This document shows positions 10,637 to 20,684 of a stretch of 50,000 nucleotides of DNA, piece by piece. Position numbers and translations under genes: made by a program. How positions within the stretch are numbered: position 1 is the first letter of the stretch; each line of letters starts with the position of its first letter. The DNA is taken from the NCBI GenBank assembly GCA_903772945.1, contig CAICTM010000299.1, positions 1-50,000 of the forward strand, read 5' to 3'. A model generated the notes under the pieces. It was given only the letters and a program-made list of their open reading frames with translations. It had not been told where the DNA came from and did no database searches. Origin of the DNA: Seminavis robusta (taxonomy: Eukaryota > Bacillariophyta > Bacillariophyceae > Naviculales > Naviculaceae).

Positions 10637-11875
10637 ATGTACTTCCACAGTCATGCATCTGCAGGGATCGGCAGTGCTTCAGTTGGAATGAGAAGGAGTT
10701 TAGCTTTTCGACAACTGCTTGCCGTCACCGGAGCTACCGGTACCCACCAGTATCCAGTCACCGCCCCGATGCGTCGCTGCTCTTCTTTCGTAGTCTCCAA
10801 TGCACAGAACAATCCTCGCGGATCGGTTCCTTCTATCATGACTACTACGGTCACAAGAAACAATCTGATCCGACGCACTCTTTCTCATCATCAGTCACCA
10901 AAAAATAATATTACTGATGGTGCACATACTGTGCCCGTGGTGGACATGTCCTTACCCGACCATCAAGTGGGAGCCGCCGTGCACCATGCTTGCACTACCG
11001 TGGGATTCTTTCACATTGTCAATCACGGTGTTTCCGAAACGCTACGAAACACCGTATTGGAAGAAGCTCGCAACATGTTTCGGAACTTGTCCGAAGAACA
11101 AAAAGAAACCTTTAGTGTAGCCCATTCCAATTCGTATCGAGGCTATCAACGCATCGGAGTCAACATTACCAGCGAACAGCCAGATGGTCACGAAGGATTC
11201 GATTTGATATCCGAGTCCACACGAGCCGCCATCGACCATGGTTGCCTGACCAATTATGGGCACAATCTGTGGCCGGATCCACAATGGGTCCCTCGTCTGC
11301 GACCCACATTGGAAGAGTACATTTCTCAAATGAACACTGTAGGAAATCGTCTCATGGCAGCGGCATCCATTGGTTTGGGACTCGGACGCGACTATTTTCA
11401 ACCCTACTTTACCGATCCCTACTGGACCATGCGGTTGATTCGATATCCCGCTCGATAGCAATAATGGTAAAGACAATGATGTTCATCCAAACTTTGAATG
11501 GGGTGTGGGGGAGCACACCGATTACGGGTTTTGGACCATGATTTTGGCCGATAACGTCCGAAATACCCTGCAAATTCGACCCAAACAGAGTGACGAGTGG
11601 ATGACGGTAGATCCCATTCCCGGTGGATTCATTTGCAATATTTTGACATGCTGGCCCGGTGGACCAATGGGATCTATGTTTCGACACCCCATCGGGTATT
11701 ACGACCACAACAAGATCGAGTCAGTGTCCCCTTCTTTTTCGACCCCAACTATGACAGTCTCATTGCGCCCATTGAGGAATTGGTCCAAAAGTCCGATTTG
11801 AAACAACCCTGCTTTGAACCCATCATGTACGGGGATCATTTGTTGGCTAAAATGAGCAAGAATTTCAAAGTATAA
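10637..11875 (+). pseudogene. 2-oxoglutarate/Fe(II) oxygenase (isopenicillin-N-synthase-like), two frameshifts
   Basis: The family normally hydroxylates or desaturates small molecules (gibberellin oxidase, flavanone hydroxylase and IPNS-like enzymes). The frame starting at ATG 10637 gives a basic N-terminal presequence-like part, then PVVDMSLPDHQVGAAVHHAC and VGFFHIVNHGV (the DIOX_N-type region). It runs to RLIRYPAR and a stop at 11456. The next frame continues with FEWGVGEHTDYGFWTM, holding the first metal ligands (H-x-D), to FICNIL. A third frame gives DMLARWTNGIYVSTPHRV, with the distal His, and an R-x-S 2-oxoglutarate motif (DRVSVPFF), ending at 11875. All iron and co-substrate ligands survive. 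The breaks near 11450 and 11650 look like loss of two (or gain of one) and loss of one base. No intron with GT-AG ends fits either. It is a recent pseudogene or has assembly errors. Confidence 0.8.
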
Positions 11876-12217
11876 TAAGAATTATTAGTTACAGAAGCTT
11901 TAGTATGTTCATATCTAACTAAACCCGAGGATCACAACATGGATGCTTTGCATCGCACACTCTGCTTTGAAAATGATATGTAATGATATGTAGCAAGAGG
12001 CATTCATTAGAGAGGTGTTATTGCAGGTCTCAACAAGTCTCTATTGCGTGTGTAGATTGATAATATACAGTGGTAATGGCTCGAACCTTTCCCAATCTCT
12101 TTAGCAACCAAGATATTTGCCAATCCATTTGATTTTCTGGTGACATTTCTGGGAAAGATATTGCATTCAGTCTTTGCCATCATAATCATAATCATGATTC
12201 GATACGATTCGTTCATT
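11876..12217. other. Convergent intergenic region
   Basis: It lies between the ends of the oxygenase (plus) and the small membrane protein (minus). The only structure I see is an adjacent direct repeat, AATGATATGT twice near 11970. No gene is supported. Confidence 0.4.
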
Positions 12218-12478
12218 TTATTTTTTCATGTTGCTCCACATGCTACCCGCAGATTTGGTTTCTGCTTGTTGCTGTTGCTGCTGTTGTTGACCCTTGAGGT
12301 ATTGCTCCAATTGCCGTTTTGACTTTTTATCCATGCCTCCGTCTTCGTCCATGCCTCTCATCTGATCGCGATCCGCCATAAAGGGAAGGTACACACTGCC
12401 AATTCCCACCATTCCAATGGTACCCGCCACAGCAATTGCCACCACTTTGGATCCTGACGTTCTGCCGGCTGATAACAT
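12218..12478 (-). CDS. Small single-pass membrane protein, 86 aa
   Basis: I do not recognise the family. The protein begins MLSAGRTSGSKVV, has one hydrophobic stretch (about 12-32, VAIAVAGTIGMVGIGSVYLP), then a charged, Met- and Asp-containing part, and a glutamine run of eight residues (about 65-72), ending in Lys. The short basic N-terminus followed by one membrane span and a soluble tail would suit a mitochondrial inner-membrane or assembly factor, but that is only inference. It is a plausible real gene because the ATG, the composition and the clean stop agree. The Gln run is coded by mixed CAA/CAG codons and could vary in length between strains. Confidence 0.55.
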   Translation of the reverse strand: MLSAGRTSGSKVVAIAVAGTIGMVGIGSVYLPFMADRDQMRGMDEDGGMDKKSKRQLEQYLKGQQQQQQQQAETKSAGSMWSNMKK

Positions 12479-12835
12479 ACTAGTAGTAATATTGGCTTCT
12501 TCTGAATATCAATCGATCAATAAACTTCTATGGCGATGAGGCTGAAGTTGCGGTGATTATTTTGGAGCTGTCACGGTGATGGCGGACGGTGGTGGCTGCT
12601 GGGACCTCTTCCGCTCTGATGAATCGAAATCCATGAAAGGGTTAGAGCTTCATTTTTTGTGAGAGGTGCGCGGGAGTTGCCCGAAAGAGTTTCAGCGCAC
12701 CCAGGTTTTCGGCTCAACGCCAAGGAAGAGGAGAGTTCGGCGTTAGCTGATCCAGGACACTGCCATACAACGGTGCTCAAACAACGGGATAATCGTCATC
12801 ATTGTAAGTTTTTCGGGGACGAAATCAGCCATGCG
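12479..12835. other. Divergent intergenic region
   Basis: Promoter space between the small membrane protein (minus) and the lysine/glycine-rich secreted protein (plus). The latter's frame stays open upstream to 12659, but the added 59 residues have no signal peptide, so I treat this as leader. Confidence 0.45.
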
Positions 12836-14335
12836 ATGGGAAAGCCGAGATGCAACTTCGTTGTCCTAGCCAGGGTACTGCTGTTCCTCTTATTATTACT
12901 ATGGACGATGGACGTACACGGAGCGATTCGTCGAATCGATGGGAAACGCAAACCAAAAGCAACAGAGAGAAGCAAAAAAGGGAACGGTGGGGAGATGGGA
13001 GTCGACGACTCCCAAGACACGCAGCACCGAGACTTGCAGCGACGATTTGCCAAGTCCTCCTCCAAGTCGAGGGGAGGAAAAGGTGGCCGCAGTAACCGTG
13101 GTGGAGGGCGAGGTGGTGGGGGCGGAGGTGGCGGTCGTGGAGGACGAGATTCCATAGGCGGGAGGTGGATCTTACCACCGGGAATTCCTCCTATACCATT
13201 TGTAAACTGCATTCCAATACCAGATGGGCCAAGACGCAGCGATATTGGGGGAGGTGGCCAGAAGATGATGCGGCCCAAAGGCGACAAGAAAGGCGGCATG
13301 GACGGCAAACGAGGAAGACGGAGAGGCAAAAGAGGAAATGGTGGCAAAGGAAAAGGAGGAAAAGGAAAAGGTGGCAAAGGAGACAGAGGCAAAGGAAAAG
13401 GAGGAAAAGGAAAGGGCTCGCGAAGAGACCTACGACTAAGACACTCACACATTCGAGAAAGACTCTTGCAGAATCGAGGCAATATTAGGATGATTAACCC
13501 CAGGAGGATGATCGGTAATCGGATGATGACCGCTATGAATCGCGTGATGGGCAACGGCAATGGAAGGAGAATGATGGGAAGACTGCCCTTTTGCCCACCC
13601 AACATTGCAGATACCTTGTTTCCTACTTTCCTACCCACTTTTACTCCTTTCCCGAGCTTCACGCCGTTTCCAACCTTTACGGGAAACCCATTTTTCGGCC
13701 CGTCAAACCCAGCCCGTCCGAGTACTCCAGGGCCACCGAGCATTCCGAGTCCTCCGAACCGGGCTCCAATCAGGCCCTCCATACCAATCATACCCTCCAT
13801 ACCAATCATACCCACCACACCCACCACAAGCGCCCCGTCACCGGTCAGTCAACTCACCTCCGCACCAACACCAGTTAGCCTGCTTACATCTGCCCCAACG
13901 CCATCGGCGGGCAACAATGCCTTCACGGTCAGATCTAATTTTGGCATGACCTACTTTACGGGCTTACCCGGCGATGTCGACCGTGATTTGAATGCTGCCG
14001 AGTGGGCAGAACTCGCAACTCTAATGGATGAATTCTACACTGCCGCCTTTCTAGCCGATCCAGAGTTTGCCAGCAGTTTCCTTTCCTATAATACCGTGAT
14101 CACCAGTATGAACTACATGATGGGAGGTACTCCCCATATCATGTTTGATTTCGACGCGAATTACGAGTTTGCACCGGGGACAGAGACCATCGCCAATGTC
14201 GCGAGCGTCTTTAACCGAATGCAAGGGACCGACTACATGGCCTTCATTACGGACTACTTGATGCGAAAACCCCCAGACAATCAGTTGGACATGGTGATGG
14301 AGGTGTCCTTTTCAGCTGCTGTCATGCCAGCATAG
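12836..14335 (+). CDS. Secreted lysine/glycine-rich basic protein, 499 aa
   Basis: I do not recognise a named family. I chose ATG 12836 because it gives a good signal peptide (GKPRCNFVVLARVLLFLLLLLW, cleaved near VHGA). Regions: an arginine/glycine-rich part (about 76-105, with a run of Gly); a lysine/glycine-rich stretch (about 148-194, repeating KGGKGKGGKGDRGKGKGG); a Met/Arg-rich part (about 200-250); a Pro/Ser/Thr-rich linker with repeated TSAPTPVS units (about 300-358); and a globular-looking C-terminal domain (about 360-499) starting near NNAFTVRSNFGMTYFTGLPGD. Such strongly cationic secreted proteins occur among diatom silica- or wall-associated proteins. It also contains RXL-type sites (RRDL). 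A silaffin-like role is possible but unproven; serine is not especially enriched around the lysines. The nearest gene with a matching idea is the polyamine fusion about 5 kb away. Confidence 0.7.
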   Translation: MGKPRCNFVVLARVLLFLLLLLWTMDVHGAIRRIDGKRKPKATERSKKGNGGEMGVDDSQDTQHRDLQRRFAKSSSKSRGGKGGRSNRGGGRGGGGGGGGRGGRDSIGGRWILPPGIPPIPFVNCIPIPDGPRRSDIGGGGQKMMRPKGDKKGGMDGKRGRRRGKRGNGGKGKGGKGKGGKGDRGKGKGGKGKGSRRDLRLRHSHIRERLLQNRGNIRMINPRRMIGNRMMTAMNRVMGNGNGRRMMGRLPFCPPNIADTLFPTFLPTFTPFPSFTPFPTFTGNPFFGPSNPARPSTPGPPSIPSPPNRAPIRPSIPIIPSIPIIPTTPTTSAPSPVSQLTSAPTPVSLLTSAPTPSAGNNAFTVRSNFGMTYFTGLPGDVDRDLNAAEWAELATLMDEFYTAAFLADPEFASSFLSYNTVITSMNYMMGGTPHIMFDFDANYEFAPGTETIANVASVFNRMQGTDYMAFITDYLMRKPPDNQLDMVMEVSFSAAVMPA

Positions 14336-14679
14336 AAACCAGGAAGGTGGAGGCATTTTTGTTGTTGGATTGGGGATCAGCGAACGACTGCGATTCTAGC
14401 AATTCCCTCCCCTGAGACCCAGTCAAGTGTGGCATGTCGGCAACGGCTCTACCTGGTACCAGTACTTCTATCGGACGGTGAATCCGAGCGGGTTCTCTCC
14501 GAACCTCTGCCGTGTGGCGAAACTTGGACCGAAACGTAACGCGGAGTGAAGCATCGTGGAAGCAAATCAGCGTGGAAATTCAGCCTCAAATCTGCCACGT
14601 CCTTCACTATCTAGTCGAAACAGGAAAGAAAGACGAGACGAAGTAGACTTGTTGCTCTGCACGTACAACCATATTGACA
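14336..14679. other. Intergenic region before BTB gene 1
   Basis: No supported gene or repeat. It separates the secreted protein stop from the first BTB ATG. Confidence 0.4.
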
Positions 14680-15630
14680 ATGGCGAGCGAACGTGTAGTT
14701 GTCAAAGAAGACTTCACTGCAGTCGAGGCAGTCGAGGTTGAAAAAACAGTTTCAATTGAGGAAGAGCAGCGCCCCACGAAAGTCGGAGCTGTTCCCGAGA
14801 CAGTGGTAATGCTGGTAGCAACAGTCGTTTCTGAGGAAGAGCAAGCATCCAGAAAGATGTGCTTGGCTTCTAGATTGGAACCTGATGTGACCATTGTGGT
14901 GAGTGGCCAGGAGTTCCTGGAGTACAGTCAGATGCTTTGTAGCTGGAGTGATTACTTTGAGAAAGCTCTGACCAGTGGCATGAAGGAGAGCAAATCAAAG
15001 AGATTTGAGTTTCCAGACCGGGATCCCAAAGAATGGGAAATGATTGTTGCATTAGTGAAACCACTGGCCTCCATGAAACTTGACAAAAGCAATGTCTTTA
15101 CTGCTCTCTCTTGGTTTTCAGAGCTCTGTTCACCTCAAGGGCTGCAGGAATGTGACTGTGTCCTTTCATCTTTACTGGAAGCAGTGGTCACTGTGGCCAG
15201 TAGCCATGAGATGGTTCTGGACATTCTTGATGCAAGTCTGAACTTTTGCCTTCCAAGGTCCAAAGAACGAAGTTTTGCTACAGTCAAGAGCATCCTTGAC
15301 AATGCTGAACTAATGCCAGAAAAGGCATGGGTTCAGCGGTTCATCACAGTTGCCCAAGGTCACAAGGACTGTCTTGGTGACATGTGGAATGCCCTTGAGA
15401 CCCACTTGCCCACCTCTTTCTCTGAGAAGCAGAAAACTGCACTCCTTGAAAATGGTCTTCTACATGAGTTTGTGTTCTCAAAGCTTGAGACATGCCACCT
15501 CAATGGGAATCACCCTGCAATCTCTGCGGTCAAGGCAGCAGCTGCAGTTGTGAACAATGCTAGTTCGAGTGCACGGGCAAAGTTGAAGAAGGAACCCGAA
15601 TTCAGACCCTGGCGACATCTGCTCCATTAG
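14680..15630 (+). CDS. BTB/POZ-domain protein, copy 1, 316 aa
   Basis: ATG at 14680 in AACCATATTGACAATGG context. Residues 1-65 are acidic and Val-rich. A BTB/POZ domain starts about residue 66 with LEPDVTIVVSGQEF, YSQMLCSWSDYFEKAL, SGMKESKSKRFEFPDRDP and KEWEMIVALVKP. The rest (to 316) is helical with a repeated paralogue-specific layout (SELCSPQGLQEC, LDASLNFCLP, TVAQGHKDCLGDMW). BTB proteins commonly form dimers or recruit Cullin-3 ubiquitin ligases; which applies is not shown here. Unlike copies 2 and 3 it lacks the PPHKKVKT basic patch before the domain. It shares strong similarity with the other two genes, so the three are duplicates. Confidence 0.85.
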   Translation: MASERVVVKEDFTAVEAVEVEKTVSIEEEQRPTKVGAVPETVVMLVATVVSEEEQASRKMCLASRLEPDVTIVVSGQEFLEYSQMLCSWSDYFEKALTSGMKESKSKRFEFPDRDPKEWEMIVALVKPLASMKLDKSNVFTALSWFSELCSPQGLQECDCVLSSLLEAVVTVASSHEMVLDILDASLNFCLPRSKERSFATVKSILDNAELMPEKAWVQRFITVAQGHKDCLGDMWNALETHLPTSFSEKQKTALLENGLLHEFVFSKLETCHLNGNHPAISAVKAAAAVVNNASSSARAKLKKEPEFRPWRHLLH

Positions 15631-16225
15631 TTTGACAGACACCGAAACAACAGGTCTCCTGGTCTAGTTCCGTTTCTCTAGCCAAACACAGTTCCAATAG
15701 GGTTCCGCCTACTAGAAAACTGCGTTCCCTTGCTCGGCACTTGCGGCGATTCGAGTTCAGAGTAGTACTAGTAACTTCAATAAATCTATCTTTCACTCCT
15801 TGCTGAAATCGTAAGACTTGCTTGTAGTAGACTACGAACTAACCCGGTAGTTGTACCCGTTAGTACCAGCCGGTGGCTTGGTCCACTGTCTGGTTTTCGA
15901 TTCATTAAGAGGGCTACGTACCACAGGCCACAGGCAATGCATTTCTCACCGGCAATGGTACCACCCGGGGACGTAGAGTAGGCGTGCCTTTGCTCCGTGG
16001 AAACTCGGCTCCTCCTGCCACACTTGCAAGGCACCGTGGCAGCTATCCGTACGCTGTGGGAGTAAACACGGTGCGTGTACCGTAACCAAGCGAACAGTTT
16101 CAATCTGAAAACTCAGACGTCTTCCTCCCGCCCTGAACTCTTTGAAATCAAGTCTGCCCATAATAGACACCACTGCTTGCACAGCGTAGCCTAGCTTTCT
16201 ATCTTGCTTTGAGCAACTCTTGGCA
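15631..16225. other. Intergenic region between BTB copies 1 and 2
   Basis: No supported gene. The last 90 bases before the copy 2 ATG resemble the corresponding region before copy 3, notably CTTTGAAATCAAG versus CTTTGAACGAACTCAAG and the identical CAACTCTTGGCAATGGCGAG at the start codon, so the leader was duplicated with the gene. Confidence 0.6.
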
Positions 16226-17077
16226 ATGGCGAGTGAATCTGAATCCGACTCTGACTCCGAATCTGCCAGGGAAGAACCACCACACAAGAAGGTAAAGACA
16301 TGCATTCTGACCAAATTGGAGCCTGATGTGACCATTTTGGTTGGCCATGAAGAGTACCAAGAGTACAGCCAAGCACTTTGCAGCTGGAGCGATTACTTTG
16401 AGAAAGCGCTGACCAGCGGCATGAGGGAGAGTGAATCAAAGCGATTTGAGTTTCCAGACAGGGACCCCAAAGAGTGGGAAATGATTGTTGCCATGATGAA
16501 GCCAATGACCAAAGTGAAAGTGACCGACGAAAGCGTTTTCAAGGCTCTTTCTTGGTTTGCTGAGCTATGCTCACCTCAAGGGTTGCAGGAAAGTGACAGC
16601 ATCCTCTTGTCACTGCTAGAGCCTAGCTCTGTCAGCCACAACTTTGTTTTGGACATCCTGGAAGCAAGTCTAAACTTTTGTCTTCCAAAATCCATGGCCA
16701 AGAGCTTTGCCAAAGTCAAAATGATTATGGCCAATAATGGAGCAATAATGGTAGAAAAGGCATGGGTTGAGCGGTTCATTTCAGTTGCCCAAGGACATCA
16801 GAATTGCCTGGATGCAATGTGGGATACCCTTGGAGAACTGGTGCCTGCAACTCTCTCAGGCCAGCAGAGAACTTCACTGCTTGAAAATGGTCTTCTCACT
16901 GAGTTTGTGTTCACAAAGATGGAGGCACTCCATTTCAAGAAGCACCATCCAGCAATCAAAAGAATGGTGTCCAAATTGAAAAAGCCGAACAATTGGAAAA
17001 ACAACAATTTTTCAAACGCCATTTTGAAAGCGATGAGGCTAGAGGATCAAGACAAGCCCTGGCAACACTTACTATAG
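16226..17077 (+). CDS. BTB/POZ-domain protein, copy 2, 283 aa
   Basis: ATG at 16226; only TTG codons lie upstream in frame. It has the shortest N-terminus (about 30 residues) with SESDSDSES acidic repeats and a basic PPHKKVKTC patch that could act as a nuclear localisation signal. The BTB domain begins at about residue 31 with LEPDVTILVGHEEYQEYSQ and contains CSWSDYFEKALTSGMRE. The helical C-terminal half ends in a Lys/Asn-rich tail. It is closest to copy 3 in the leader, the basic patch and the domain, and diverges from copy 1 at the N-terminus. A role as dimerisation module or ubiquitin-ligase adaptor is family knowledge, not evidence here. Confidence 0.87.
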   Translation: MASESESDSDSESAREEPPHKKVKTCILTKLEPDVTILVGHEEYQEYSQALCSWSDYFEKALTSGMRESESKRFEFPDRDPKEWEMIVAMMKPMTKVKVTDESVFKALSWFAELCSPQGLQESDSILLSLLEPSSVSHNFVLDILEASLNFCLPKSMAKSFAKVKMIMANNGAIMVEKAWVERFISVAQGHQNCLDAMWDTLGELVPATLSGQQRTSLLENGLLTEFVFTKMEALHFKKHHPAIKRMVSKLKKPNNWKNNNFSNAILKAMRLEDQDKPWQHLL

Positions 17078-17413
17078 CTGTGGTCGCATAGTATCGACGA
17101 AGCGCCCTGGCTGGGTACGATTGTACTTCTTTGCCAAGAGTACATGGGGCCTCCTTATTCGAATTTGTGTCAGTATCCAAGAGTATCAAATGTATTTAGC
17201 GATCTTATGAAAAATCAGCAGACAATGTGTTTCTGCGAAAGTACTGTCTGCGAAGGTGTGCCATCCTGTAGAATGAAGGCAAACAGCGCGAAGCTGGGCT
17301 CGGGATCAGGTAAAGCACTTTCTACTAGAAACCGTGGTGCTGCCGTCCAACACCGTCGGTCGAACTGAAATAGAAGTCCGTGGTTGATACCATTTTCCTC
17401 CAGGAATGTTGCA
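17078..17413. other. Convergent intergenic region
   Basis: It separates the BTB copy 2 stop from the stop of the acidic secreted gene on the other strand. I see no repeat or gene. Confidence 0.4.
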
Positions 17414-20115
17414 CTAGTATTCTCCCTGATCCCAACTATTCTTCGGCGGCTTTCTCAGAAGTCTTTTCTGCATCTCCGCTCGTGCTGTCATCATCATCGT
17501 CTCGTCTCCTTCTTCGCCTTTCGTGTCCTTTGTGACCTTTTCTGAGGCCCCTTTGATCTCTTCTGGAGCTCCTTCTCCTTCCTTCGTTTGTGTTCCCTGC
17601 CCATCTGCTTTCGCTCCTTCTTCTTCGATGTAGTCTGTTTCCGATACTGTTTCGTTCTCACTTGCTTCGGCGGCATCGTTTTCTCCCTCTTCAGTAGCAG
17701 CATCACCCTGTTCATCGTTATCGTTGACAGCACTGTCTCCGCCTTCGTTGGTTGTTGATTCCGCTTCGTCAGTGTCCGATTCTCCGTCTTCATCGGGAGC
17801 ACCGTTTTTGACTACAGCACTGCCGCTTTCAACGTTGGGTGTTCCATCATCATCGCCCTCGTCCTCAGCCCCTTCCTTGCCAGATGTTTCTGTTTCAGAT
17901 CCGTCGTTGTCAGACTTGCCAGCCGCACTTTCCTCGGGAGGAAAGTCCTCAGTGTAAGCTCCTTCGGCAGCAGTTGCTGCTTCGTCCGTGTCATTGGCTA
18001 CTTCGGTTTCGGCTGCTGCTTCGTCCGTTTCATCCTTGTCTTCACCCGGAGACTCGAGCTGTTCGTTCGCTGTGTTCTCTTCGTCCGCAGCAGGCGTCAC
18101 CTTGTCGGGGGCCACATCATCATCGCCCTCATCATCAGCCACTTCATTGCCCACTTTGGCTGTTGTTTTCTCGTGTTGCGCCACCCCTGCCGCAGCCTCG
18201 TTCGCGAGCTTTTCAGCTGAATGTTCAGTAAGTAGAAGTTGTGAGGTTGGCACCATAAAGTTGACACATGAACGAGTCGGGACGAACGAGCAGGTCTGTA
18301 CTTACCAGCTGCTGCTAGCCTCTCGGCTTTCTCGGCAACCTTTTCGGCGTCTGCGGCTTCTTTCTCGAGCTCCTCCAGTGTCTTTTCCGTGCCATCATTC
18401 CCTTCCCCTTCCGCATCGGCCGCTTCCTCCTCCCCGGCGCCCTCGGATGCTTTTTCAGAGCCATCAGTATCTTCGTTTTCCTCGTCCGAATCAGCAGCAC
18501 CTTCCTCTCCCGCGCCTTCCTTTGTAGCCTTTTCAGAATCGTCATCGTCCTCCTCCTTGTCTTCGTCTTCCTCCTTGGTTGTTGTTGTTGTCGTGCTAGT
18601 GGTGTCCTCCTCTTCGTTTTCTGTGTCTTCCTCTTCGTTTTCGGCTGTTGTTCCGTCCTCGCTTCCATCATTTGTTGTCGTCTTTGGTTTCTTGTTCATG
18701 AGCGCCCCTACTCGCTCCACTCTTGCCTCTGCCGCCTCGGCTTCCACTAAGGCCTTTTTCGCTTCCCGTTCTGCTTTCAAAGCTTCCTTCTCCAGTTGAT
18801 CCGCTGTTTTCTCTTCCACATCTACATTCTCCTCATCTTCATCCGTCTCCCCCATGTCAGCACTTGCCGGTGCCACCTTGTCCTCCTCCTTGTCGGCATC
18901 TTCGTCATCTTCACTCTCGTTGTCGTCCATTTCCATTTGCTTTTGCTGCTGCAGTTCATCCGACGTTTTCTCGAGTGCGGATTCCACCAATTTGACCGAC
19001 ACGGAGCTGGGATTTTCCGTCCCCTCTTCCAGTTCCAATCGTTGATAGGTATCGAATTTGAGCGTGACGTGGAATCCCATGTTGTGAAATAGTTTTTCCA
19101 TGGTATCTTTTGCCGTGTAGGGTACCGAAAAGGGAAATGCCCCTTTCATTTGATTGAACATGTTGTCGATTTCTTCTTGCATTTCCGGCGTCTTGGTGGC
19201 CTCGTAGTCGGTCAAATGTTGATCAATTTCCATAACATCCAACCCGGCTTCTTCGTCCTTGACCACAATACCGTCTAAATCTTCGGAACAATGAACAATA
19301 AAGAGTTCGACTTCGTCCGTGAATTTGGTCGTGGTGGATTCGACCAAGGCATCAAAGATCAATTCATTGACTTTGAGTGCCACATCGTCGTCGGGAAAGA
19401 ATTGATTCGCCAAATTGGTAGTAATGGTGGCAATGTCCGTCTTGTAATTCTCCATATCTTCTCGCAATTGTCCCATGAGCCTCGCAATTTGAATACTGGA
19501 TTTTTGTTTGAGGTTCATCCGTACTTGATCCACACTTGCCTTGAGACCTTGGATATTTTGAATCACTTGACTGTCGTCGTCATCATTGGTGTTGTTGGTT
19601 GCCTCTTCTTCTGTTGGGGTAGTACTATCGTCTGTCTGTGTATTGTTGTTGTCTTCCTCCTCGTTGCTTGTTTCCCCATCATCTTTGGTCTCTTTTGTTT
19701 CCTCAGTGGAACCATCCTTTTCTACTTTTTCAGTGGAGTCATCATTGTCGTTATCTCCATCCGTGTCGTTTTCCTCGTCGGGAATATTATTGTCGACTAG
19801 TTTGGGCGTGGATGGGACACTCTTAGTATCGAGCTTTGGTTGTGGTTGTTGGTAATTATTGGATTCGGGCATGCGATCGTAGATTTTAGTTTCGGCCATC
19901 ATGTCTGCCACATGGTCCTTGTTTTGGAGTTGTTGGTAGGAAGGTAGTTTCTTTTGCTGGGTATCTGAAGCGGAGGTGTTCTTTTGCTTTTTCGATGATT
20001 TGGTCTTGCCATTGACACTGGGCCGAGCCGCCGGGGTTGGATCTCCCTTTGACATCATCACGTGAGCCACCATCACCAACAATATACCATAAATGGCCGT
20101 GGAGAGCCATCTCAT
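17414..20115 (-). CDS. Secreted or membrane-anchored, extremely acidic protein, 870 aa
   Basis: Two exons (20115-18306 and 18216-17414) with an 89-nt intron whose donor is GTAAGT and acceptor is CATTCAG; the split codon reads Ala. An N-terminal hydrophobic stretch (about 5-22, STAIYGILLVMVAHVMM) is a signal peptide or anchor. Next come Lys/Ser/Gln-rich and acidic parts. A conserved-looking globular segment follows at about residues 190-400 (LKASVDQVRMNLKQKSSIQI, NQFFPDDDVALKV, FPFSVPYTAKDTMEKLFHNM). After it come repeated Glu/Asp/Thr/Ser tracts, a coiled-coil part with LKAEREAKKALVEAEAAEAR, and a second very acidic half. The tail has a few basic residues (RLLRKPPKN). I do not recognise a family. 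Acidic secreted proteins of this type can bind calcium or polycations, but none is shown. It lies between BTB copies 2 and 3 on the opposite strand. Confidence 0.72.
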
Positions 20116-20684
20116 GGAATTTTGGTTTCTATATACCGCATTTTATAGAACAAAACAGACGTCATAAGATAGATAATGAGCGAGAAAGAAACACTGATGG
20201 ATGCAATTCATGAAACTAAAGAACCCTCTCCTCTAGAAAGCTAGTAGCTAGGATTTAATCATTCAACATACCTCCTCTTCGAATGATGCCCACCTATGTG
20301 ACGCCTCTGTTGCTTTATTACTGCCATGGTGATATCTCACTCTCTCTTCTATTATCGTTCGGATACCCTTTGTGGGTGGTGAAGTGGTGAAGTCAATGCA
20401 GACAAGCGAAGTGCCAAACCAAGAGCGCTTCCGCTTTCTTGATCTTGGATCTTGTCCTCTAAATCTGCATTAAAGCCAGCAGAGATGGAAGAGCAGAAAT
20501 AAAAATGAAATCATTCAAAAGACGACGTATCTTCGTTTATCTTCGAAAGCAAACTTTTGTGATCAACGTCCAGCCAGGAACTCTTTGAACGAACTCAAGT
20601 TGCCCATAAGATCCATACACCCGTGGCTTGGAGCTTCAATTGGTGTTGTATTCCGCGAGATCTTCCTTTGAACAACTCTTGGCA
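20116..20684. other. Divergent promoter between acidic secreted gene and BTB copy 3
   Basis: It drives two genes in opposite directions. The last 100 bases before the copy 3 ATG are similar to those before copy 2. No other structure seen. Confidence 0.5.

Noticed and set aside
11440..11665. Introns explaining the oxygenase frameshifts
   Set aside because: No GT-AG pair of reasonable length removes the stop or restores frame at either break.
12799..13827. 342-codon minus-strand frame, proline/leucine-rich
   Set aside because: It is the exact antisense of the lysine/glycine-rich region of the secreted protein and has no domain of its own.
17724..18231. Serine/proline/leucine-rich plus-strand frames
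   Set aside because: They are shadows of the Glu/Asp/Ala-rich codons of the acidic secreted gene on the minus strand.
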